Origin: Heliocidaris erythrogramma
Taxonomy: Eukaryota > Echinodermata > Echinoidea > Camarodonta > Echinometridae
Length of the DNA: 64,000 nucleotides
Reading direction: 5' to 3'
Assembly (NCBI GenBank): GCA_025617745.1
Contig: CM046857.1
Span: forward strand, 27,188,094-27,252,093
Shown one piece after another: positions 58,901-64,000 of the stretch (position 1 is its first letter; each line of letters begins with the position of its first letter). The notes under the pieces are model-generated. The model ran no database searches, was not told the DNA's origin, and was given only the letters and a program-made list of their open reading frames with translations. Position numbers and translations under genes: made by a program.

Positions 58901-61676
58901 TTATAAAGTCTTTTGACATCACTTACATGTATAATCAATGATTCATCCTCCTGGCAGATCCCAACGCCCCCAAAAAGCCTGCCAATGCCTTCCTCATGTA
59001 CTGTCAACAGGAGAGACAGAAGGTACAGGATGGTGAAGGCAACGGTATCTACTCTGCAGACCTGAGCCATCAAGATCTTACCAGACAACTTGCTAAGCAG
59101 TGGAAGTTCCTCAGTGAGGAGGAAAAGAAGGTGAGTGAGATGGATAGATAGATATATACAGTTGGGCCCAAAAGTTTACGTATACATGGTAGAAAAACAA
59201 TATACAATTTTACAACTTCACTCATTCCTGCAAACTTCTCTCCTCTTTAGGACAGAAAAGTTTGGTCTCTGCTTAATGTGTATGTAGAGTGAAACCTGTG
59301 TATAAAGACCGTGCAAGGGAGACAAGAAAAGTGGTCTTTATGACCAGTGGGGTGTTTCATAAAGCTGTTCGTAAAGTTACGAATGACTTTACGAACGACT
59401 GGAACATGTTCTTGGGTGCTACACTAATCAGATTCTCAATCATTTAGCACAAGAACTGATCACCTGTCATTCATAAAGTCGTGCGTAACTTACGAAAAGC
59501 TTTATGAAACACCCCCCAGGAGGTCTTTCTCTAGTTCCTTTAATGTGCATTTCAATAAGAAACTCCTAATACCCCGACTCCTAATAGGAATGATTTAAAG
59601 TTGGGAAAATGTGAGGTAAATTGTTTTTCTTCCAGTTGGATGTAAACCTTTGGACCCAACTGTAGATAGTCTGTAGACTAATTGATACATGTAGATAGAC
59701 AGAAATACAGGTAGACTGAAAGAAGTGAGCCATCAACACCTTACCAGACTGCTGGCTTGGCAGTGGAAGTTCTTTGATTAGGCTGAATGGAAATAACCTG
59801 GATAGATAGATAGATATTGCATAGCAATGTAGAAAGACTGATAGTCTCCTATTATACCAGTTACATTCTCCACCTTGCATCAAGAACAAAAAAATTATAA
59901 CACATTGGAATAACCAAACAAACAAGCATGTGTAAGAATACCATTGTAACCTCTGCCAAAATGTCTGTTTCATTAACTGGATAATTAATTGTTATACCCC
60001 CGCCAAACGAAGTTTGAACGGGGTATATAGGAATCAGTCAACGGTTGGGCGGTCGGTCGGTCGGTCTGTTGCAAATCTTGCGGATCGAACTACGTCCTCA
60101 GTTTTTGACCAAAGCTCATGAAATTTGGTACACACATTGGTCTTGGTGGGAAGATGTGCAAGACATATTTTTCTGATGAGTTGGAATCTGCGTTGCCGTG
60201 GTAACGGCATATTTATGGCAGAAAATCAAGGAAACACCTTGCGGATCGAACTACTTACTCAGTTTTTGACCGAAAGTCATGAAATGTGGTACACACATTG
60301 GTCTTAGTGGGAAGATGTGCAAAACATATTTTTCGGATGAGTGGGAATCTGCGTTGCCATGGTAACGGCATATTTATGGCAGAAAATCAAGGAAACACCT
60401 TGCAGATCAAACTACTTCCTCAGTTTTCGACCAAAAGTCAAGAAAGGCTGTTGTCACGGGGTGGGGGTATTAATCATCATCTTCAGTGATATTTCTAGTT
60501 GTATATATCTCTTCTCTGTCTATTTCTCTTTGTCATTAGCATTACTACCTGATGTATGAAAAGGAGAAAGATCGATACGACAAGGCAGTCAAGAAGTATG
60601 CCAAGGGAGCTGGAAGCGACAAAAAGAAAACCGCTCGGGATAATGGAAATGATGGCGATTCGGAGACGATAGACGTGGTGAAAATGGGCCAGGAGAAGGA
60701 CTGGAGGCCAAAAGATTTCCAAGGGGAAAAGATTACCTTAAAGACATCCCACAGCAATGAAGATCAAACCATTGATGTGGAGAAGGATGAGTTTGAGTTC
60801 ACTGATCCTCCAGGCATAGCGGAAGAACCCAAGATTTGCCTGGAGAAGATTGATAAGAGCAAGCTCTTTGACAAAGCCAGGCTGTTTGGATTACCTAGTT
60901 TGGACTCACAAGAACAAGAGAGCAGAGGAAATAAAGCAGAGGCAGGCGGGAAGCATCTTAAAGATCTCTTCGCAAAGACAGAAATAAGGCCATTACCAAG
61001 GTCACCGAGAACAGACTTCAAAGGACCGGCCATTCTGGAGATTGCAACTGGTCGCAAATCTGCTTCACCGACCATCTTGAGTCACGCAGCTCCCAAGATG
61101 TTACCAGAAGCTCCAATAAGACCGTCTATGGATCTGAGCATCAAGGAACTCGTTGGTGCGAGACCAAGCACCTTCGAGGTCAGAAACCCTGCAATGATGG
61201 AGCTGAAGAGTAAGGCTGAGGAGAGAACGGTGCTGGCATCGGCTCTGCGGAATAAACCAATGTTTGACATGAAGATGCGATCAAGCGCAGATTACACCAA
61301 GCACAAACCCATCATAGATGTTACAGGGCCATCTGGTGATGCCTCAGACCCATGGGGTATGGTGTCCTCAGAGGCTAAAAGCAAGTTAACTGTTGAGATG
61401 AGAAATAGGGTCGGTGCTGATCAGGATAAACCTAAGACCTTGATAGACTCTAACCCCAGGGCCTTTGTAGATTCAAAGACCAACCCTCTGAGTGAATTGA
61501 GGAACAAGACTGTTGCTGTCTCAGAGACTGCCAAGTCTGCTCCTTCCTTAGAATCTAAGGTCAGGGGATCACCTGAAACCATGAGGAGGTTGTCTTTGGA
61601 CAACAAGAGAGCAGTGGTAGAGCTTAAGAAAATCCCAGTGGATCCTTCTGATGATCCCTATCATTTTGATGATTAA
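49850..61676 (+). CDS. TFPT: TFPT (INO80F)-like protein with Nhp10-type HMG box (6 exons)
   Basis: Probable DNA-binding subunit of the INO80 chromatin remodeller, acting in the nucleus. Exons 49850-49912, 56062-56132, 56682-56751, 57268-57490, 58958-59130 and 60540-61676 join in phase to 578 residues. Residues 5-65 form a basic coiled coil (YKRRYISLKRKC, SNERVLNRLCHVKK, RERRGLAKKL) followed by GDEFKKSDLTVPLEDE. From memory this aligns with human TFPT, which has VNERVLNRLHQV and GDDYRASQFTIVLEDE. A basic GRKKRSRD patch precedes an HMG box at about 143-225 (DPNAPKKPANAFLMYC, QLAKQWKFLSEEEKKHYYLM). The box resembles yeast Nhp10 (DPNMPKRPTNAYLLYC) more than HMGB proteins. A long charged, low-complexity tail ends in DDPYHFDD. 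Human TFPT is about 250 residues and lacks the HMG box. The start has A at -3 and an in-frame TAG three codons upstream. A different HMG-box family with a chance coiled-coil match is the less likely alternative. Confidence 0.87.
50999..51939. mobile_element. Nested element with 28-bp inverted repeats
   Basis: CTAGGGTAGCGCGCCCGGTA then TTCGGTCA is mirrored by TGACCGAATACCGGGCGCGC then GACCCTAG. GACCGAAT or ATTCGGTC occurs six times across the unit, three near each end. It sits in the centre of the 3.4-kb palindrome. Confidence 0.82.
52149..52503. mobile_element. Small element with CCTAAAGCTACGCA repeats
   Basis: GGACCTAAAGCTACGCAC at 52151 and GGTCCTAAAGCTACGCAC at 52349 are mirrored by GCGTAGCTTTAGGACC at 52467 and 52485. 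This makes a doubly nested inverted-repeat structure inside the larger palindrome. Confidence 0.75.
54105..54425 (-). repeat. Dispersed repeat, copy 2 (inverse)
   Basis: The reverse complement of 42590-42912: AGGACATGAAAATGCCCTGA first, then TATCCATGCCTCCTCTTGTC, then AATGGCGGCTGCGTGCGACG. It lies in intron 1 of gene 2. Confidence 0.85.
55800..55990 (+). mobile_element. LINE C-terminal fragment
   Basis: One frame reads FPSTITKWNHLSDSIVNSSF then TSTFRKAMLGV. This fits the F-P-R-T-I-x-x-W-N-x-L-P-x-x-I-V tail found after the reverse transcriptase in CR1/L2/Jockey-type LINEs. An upstream stop in the same frame shows decay. Confidence 0.7.
56062..56132 (+). CDS. TFPT: TFPT-like exon 2 (NERVLNRL coiled coil)
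   Basis: Encodes SNERVLNRLCHVKKYIHKLS and then RER. This is the signature block shared with human TFPT. The acceptor is CTTTCAG and the donor GTAAGT. Its 71 nt leave phase 2. Confidence 0.92.
56219..56358. mobile_element. Hairpin MITE C, copy 3
   Basis: Begins CAGGGGGGCGTTTCATCAAG, ends TTTTATGAAACAGGGCCC, and carries the core TTTGCTCTCAGCCAATCAGA. It is in intron 2 of gene 2, 86 bases after the exon 2 donor. Confidence 0.85.
56682..56751 (+). CDS. TFPT: TFPT-like exon 3
   Basis: Encodes RGLAKKLTELGDEFKKSDLT and then VPLE, the end of the coiled coil and the conserved GD-x(5)-S-x-T motif. The acceptor is TTTATAG and the donor GTAAAT. Its 70 nt complete phase 0. Confidence 0.92.
57268..57490 (+). 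CDS. TFPT: TFPT-like exon 4 (linker, basic patch)
   Basis: Encodes DELPGAMTGASESPSSSGPA, a Ser/Pro/Gln-rich linker and then VQVKSGRKKRSRDVGKPERE. The basic patch corresponds to GRKRRR in human TFPT and could be a nuclear localisation signal. The acceptor is TGTACAG and the donor GTAATG. Ends in phase 1. Confidence 0.9.
57491..58957 (+). other. Intron 4 of gene 2 (1.5 kb)
   Basis: Almost filled by the tandem-repeat element at 57572-58625, followed by GA-rich sequence and a G tract at about 58853-58868. No exon was seen. Confidence 0.65.
57572..58625. mobile_element. TIR element carrying five tandem 145-bp units
   Basis: TTTATGCCTCCGCCC at the left and GGCGGAGACATAAAT at the right are near inverse. 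Inside, units start with TTCGTTCTCGCGATAACTTC at about 57642, 57792, 57937, 58067 and 58211, each with ACGATGAACTGATTAGATTT and AAGGTCAAAGGTCA. The repeated frames are a by-product of the repeat. Confidence 0.85.
58958..59130 (+). CDS. TFPT: TFPT-like exon 5 (first two-thirds of HMG box)
   Basis: Encodes 58 residues from DPNAPKKPANAFLMYC to WKFLSEEEKK, helices 1 and 2 of an HMG box. The acceptor is TGGCAG and the donor GTGAGT. A decayed partial copy of this exon lies about 0.66 kb downstream in the next intron. Confidence 0.95.
59015..59155 (+). repeat. Source copy of a duplicated exon-intron segment
   Basis: This part of exon 5 and its donor side, ending in the GATAGATAGATA run, is the intact partner of the decayed copy at about 59700-59815. 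It is entered so that the duplication can be read as a pair. Confidence 0.7.
59159..59662. mobile_element. Tc1/mariner-type nonautonomous element
   Basis: Ends CAGTTGGGCCCAAAAGTTTAC and its inverse CAGTTGGGTCCAAAGGTTTAC, flanked by TA on both sides. This is the terminus style of Tc1/mariner transposons. It has no transposase frame, holds a second MITE at 59349-59517, and separates exon 5 from its decayed copy. Confidence 0.8.
59349..59517. mobile_element. Palindromic MITE, copy 2 (GGGGTGTTTCATAAAGC)
   Basis: A hairpin element of about 169 bp with ends GGGGTGTTTCATAAAGCTG and the inverse. It is nearly the reverse complement of the copy at 8040-8211 and is inserted inside the TA-flanked element at 59159-59662. 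Confidence 0.85.
59700..59815 (+). pseudogene. Decayed partial copy of the HMG-box exon
   Basis: From 59728 it reads SHQHLTRLLAWQWKFFD and then TAG at 59779-59781. It parallels SHQDLTRQLAKQWKFLSEEE of the real exon. Nucleotide similarity continues past the exon end through the donor region into the shared GATAGATAGATA run, so genomic DNA was duplicated and not an mRNA copy. The donor GT has been lost (AATAACCTGG), so it should not be spliced in. Confidence 0.8.
59995..60460. repeat. Tandem repeat, about 160-bp unit, with hairpin head
   Basis: A hairpin head, ATACCCCCGCCAAACG...CGGGGTAT, and a GGTCGGTCGGTCGGTC run precede two and a half units. The units start with GCGGATCGAACTAC at 60083 and 60241, degenerate at 60403, and contain CATGAAATTTGGTACACACA and CGTTGCC-x-TGGTAACGGCA. 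Confidence 0.85.
60540..61676 (+). CDS. TFPT: TFPT-like exon 6 (HMG helix 3 and long tail)
   Basis: Starts HYYLMYEKEKDRYDKAVKKY, completing the HMG box, then runs 350 residues of charged low-complexity sequence to a TAA. The tail has a recurring Arg-Asn motif near residues 415, 436, 498 and 521 (EVRNPAM, ALRNKPM, VEMRNRV, SELRNKT), Ser/Pro sites (PRSPR, SASPT), and an acidic end DDPYHFDD. I recognise no domain in the tail. Confidence 0.93.
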   Translation, partial: HYYLMYEKEKDRYDKAVKKYAKGAGSDKKKTARDNGNDGDSETIDVVKMGQEKDWRPKDFQGEKITLKTSHSNEDQTIDVEKDEFEFTDPPGIAEEPKICLEKIDKSKLFDKARLFGLPSLDSQEQESRGNKAEAGGKHLKDLFAKTEIRPLPRSPRTDFKGPAILEIATGRKSASPTILSHAAPKMLPEAPIRPSMDLSIKELVGARPSTFEVRNPAMMELKSKAEERTVLASALRNKPMFDMKMRSSADYTKHKPIIDVTGPSGDASDPWGMVSSEAKSKLTVEMRNRVGADQDKPKTLIDSNPRAFVDSKTNPLSELRNKTVAVSETAKSAPSLESKVRGSPETMRRLSLDNKRAVVELKKIPVDPSDDPYHFDD

Positions 61677-62181
61677 TTCCTTCTGTGCCACTAAATTGTG
61701 AACAATCAAGTTTCAAATTTTTAAATTTGGCTTTAGATATCTTGTATGGGAACAAGCTTCTCATTGTACATTTGTATGTACCTGTTTATATACCTCATGA
61801 CAAAAAGAAATGGAAATTTTTCATCCAGATATATGTAGAACATTGATTTAAGTTGGATTTGCTCCCTTGGTACAGAAGTGGTTACATCTCAGGACTCTTC
61901 TTATGTAAAAAGTTTACCTTATCATATACATGTACATCTACTGTGTAACATATTGCATTTTACATTAATTATAGTAAGCCCTAGAAAAGACAATATTATA
62001 TAGTGTGAAATATTCTTGGTTGATCTTCATGGATGTGGGGATTTCTTTTTTTCATCAGAGATGAAAATATTGTTTGAGACATGGAAACTTTCATAAAACA
62101 TATTGGTTCTGTACTTAAATGTATGGTGAAACAATTTTACTGCGGAAAGGGGGAGGGGGATTTTGTATTACATGTAAAATG

Positions 62182-62975
62182 TACAGTTAACCTCGCTTAA
62201 GTCGACGTCGCATGTGTCGAATAGTCACTCAAGTCGATGAAAATAAAAAGTCCCAATTTATCCTCAAAGACGTACGTGTGTTAATCCTTTGTACAAGTCG
62301 ATTATTGTAGGTCTAATACTCGCCTAAATCGATCAAATTGTCAGAACAATACCATGAAAAAACATTAAATTTATACCGCGCAAGTCGAACTAGACGGCGA
62401 TGTGAAATCAATCATTGTCGAAACTGCCACACGCCGATTTTGTTTACAAAATTTGCTGGTGCGATCTCCATGCCCTCTCTCGTGCACTCTCTTGCGCTCT
62501 CATGTCAAAAACAAAATGTCACGTGTTAAGCCATGTTTGTACGGCCGGCCGGACGTTGGTACCTGCATGCACTGCATGCAGTTTTATTGCCTTCGCGGCC
62601 ATGTGCATATAAATGGATGTAAGGGAGGATTTAATACATTGAAATTAATCACTGGACGTGTCTGGTTTTATTCTTTATTGTCCAACTTGTAACAGGAGTG
62701 TGAAGTAATATACTGGGTACATGAAAGGTACAGAACATGTATGCATATTTTCTTGATGTCGGCACAATATAAATTATGGTACATTATGTGATGAGAACTC
62801 CCAATTGATCAAACCGCCGGGCCGCTGGCCACAGTCCGCACCGCGGCGTCCCGTGTTATGTATACACATGTAAGTCGGATTTTCTTCCACTTCCACAAGT
62901 CGAAAATCGCCTACAGTGTAAGTCGACGCATTTCATTCAGTCTTGTCATGATCGACTTTGGTGAGGTTGACTGTA
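62182..62975. mobile_element. pogo/Tigger-like nonautonomous element
   Basis: CAGTTAACCTCGCTTAAGTC at the left and the inverse of CAGTCAACCTCACCAAAGTC at the right, each next to TA. CAGT-x-x-ACCTCG ends and TA duplication are typical of pogo/Tigger transposons. AAGTCGA recurs inside. No transposase frame remains. Confidence 0.8.
62242..62247 (+). terminator. First canonical poly(A) hexamer after gene 2
   Basis: AATAAA in the pogo/Tigger-like element, 566 nt after the stop codon. It could end the transcript, but a variant signal further upstream is equally possible. Confidence 0.25.
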
Positions 62976-63185
62976 CATAAATCTACATGCTCAATATGAT
63001 ACAGTGTAAGAACCATGACTGAAAAATCGGACTCTGTTTACAGTTACTAAATTTGTGGTCTTGCTTTGAATGAAATTTATGCATACATTACTATCTTGAA
63101 ATTCTATTTTGTGTTTATGTGTCTCAAGATTTATCTATGGGAATACATGTACACGCAATGTACATGTAGCATCAAAATACTATTA

Positions 63186-63271
63186 GTTACCCCCTGCTTC
63201 ACGAAATACGGGAAATATGGCACCAGAGTGTGGATATTTCCCGTATTTCGTGAGAACAAGCAGGGGGTTAC
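63186..63271. mobile_element. 86-bp hairpin (GTTACCCCCTGCTTCACGAA)
   Basis: GTTACCCCCTGCTTCACGAA then ATACGGGAAATAT is followed by the inverse ATATTTCCCGTATTTCGTGA and CAGGGGGTTAC. A nearly perfect stem of about 35 bp, either a tiny MITE or a structured site. Confidence 0.75.
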
Positions 63272-64000
63272 GATTTTATCATTTTATGTGTAGATCTACA
63301 GGCATTCTGTAGTGAGCTTCACTGCCGGAAAATTTTCAAAACTGACATCATCATAGTCCTCACTGTCTTCTAAGTATACCCAGAGGGCCGGGCTGCCTTT
63401 GCATTGGCTTTTATTGTATGTTTGGGCGTTCTGGTAACTTTCTTCTCGTTGATTTCTTCCCGCGAGTGATGTTGAAATCGCTGGCTGTCAGCCATGTTGT
63501 CTGCATGCAAAAAGATCAAGCGCATGCATGCGCACAGCGCAGCTAGCTGTGGTGATAACATCCTCACGGAATATGGGAAATATTCTGGGATGGATTTAGT
63601 GCATGCGCACAAATATCAACAACAATGCAAAAAATATAAACAACAGCGACATATGACCTCATTCACAGGATACGGGAAATATTCGGTGGATGGTCTGTAT
63701 TTGTGACCGAGTACACGGGTAAACAGGATTTTTGGCAAAGACATGATTGACCAATGAGATTACAGAATTCATGATCACTAAAAGATAAAAACTCATGTAC
63801 ACCATGTACGTGTAGTTAAAAGGTTGTAAATGCTTGTTGCCATTATATTTCTATGATTACCATAATTTAATTTTGATTATCTTTATTTATAAACCACCCC
63901 CCCCCCCCCCCCCACCCCTCCCCTGACAACTTTACACTTCAACTAAAAATAAATGGACAGTTGCATAATTATGATAAACATACTGTTCATTTTACAACAA

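Larger units (their letters stand above)
59131..60539 (+). other. Intron 5 of gene 2 (1.4 kb)
   Basis: Contains a Tc1/mariner-type element with a nested MITE, the decayed HMG exon copy, and the tandem repeat at 59995-60460. It splits the HMG box between helix 2 and helix 3. Confidence 0.7.
61677..64000 (+). other. 3' flank of gene 2, no gene supported
   Basis: No AATAAA or ATTAAA lies between the TAA stop and 62242. A pogo/Tigger-like element, a TIR hairpin at 63186, repeated ATACGGGAAATAT motifs and a poly-C tract at about 63897 fill the rest. Confidence 0.6.

Noticed and set aside
60552-61676. The 374-codon frame as an independent gene starting at 60552
   Set aside because: It begins inside HMG helix 3; HYYL and a CATTAG acceptor immediately precede it, so it is the last exon.
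1-64000. CRISPR array or bacterial operon
   Set aside because: The tandem repeats lack unique spacers of uniform length and the genes are spliced eukaryotic genes.

Overview
The window is animal nuclear DNA, most likely from an echinoderm and probably a sea urchin. The genes are split into short exons by kilobase introns with GT-AG junctions. The intergenic and intronic DNA is AT-rich and packed with hairpin-type DNA transposon remnants, long homopolymer G/C tracts, microsatellites and many ACATGTACATGT palindromes. The lineage call rests on this overall character and not on a decisive marker. No bacterial gene, CRISPR array, rRNA or tRNA was seen.

Two protein-coding genes are supported, transcribed away from each other across a gap of about 6.2 kb (43,600-49,849). 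Gene 1, on the minus strand from 43,599 down to about 1,957, encodes a BAIAP2/IRSp53-family membrane-bending adaptor. I could chain thirteen exons with consistent phase: an N-terminal IMD (inverse-BAR) domain, a Gln/Pro-rich linker, an SH3 domain and a Ser/Thr/Pro-rich tail. Gene 2, on the plus strand from 49,850 to 61,676, has six phase-consistent exons and encodes a 578-residue protein. Its N-terminal coiled coil matches animal TFPT (INO80F, a subunit of the INO80 chromatin remodeller), and it carries an HMG box resembling that of yeast Nhp10, another INO80 subunit. This TFPT-plus-HMG architecture is the most interesting protein-level observation here, because human TFPT has no HMG box.

Layout. 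1-1,956: 3' flank of gene 1 with two small transposon remnants. 1,957-5,885: C-terminal and SH3 exons of gene 1, with a LINE tail and a 0.5-kb GGTGAT microsatellite in an intron. 5,886-36,702: middle exons of gene 1 in long introns full of MITEs, nested insertions and a fold-back array of an 'ATTATGAATAGCG' motif. 36,703-43,599: first three exons, with a decayed Gypsy-type RNase H fragment just 5' of exon 2 in its reading direction. 43,600-49,849: divergent intergenic region with SINE-like, fold-back and TIR elements. 49,913-56,061: intron 1 of gene 2, dominated by a 3.4-kb palindromic element with about 0.7-kb arms and further inverted-repeat elements nested inside. 56,062-61,676: remaining exons of gene 2, with two tandem-repeat elements and a decayed partial copy of the HMG exon in the introns. 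61,677-64,000: 3' flank with a pogo/Tigger-like element and a TIR hairpin.

The two genes have no evident functional link: one acts in actin/membrane remodelling, the other probably in chromatin. Exon calls rest on splice consensus, phase continuity and remembered family sequences; there is no transcript evidence.
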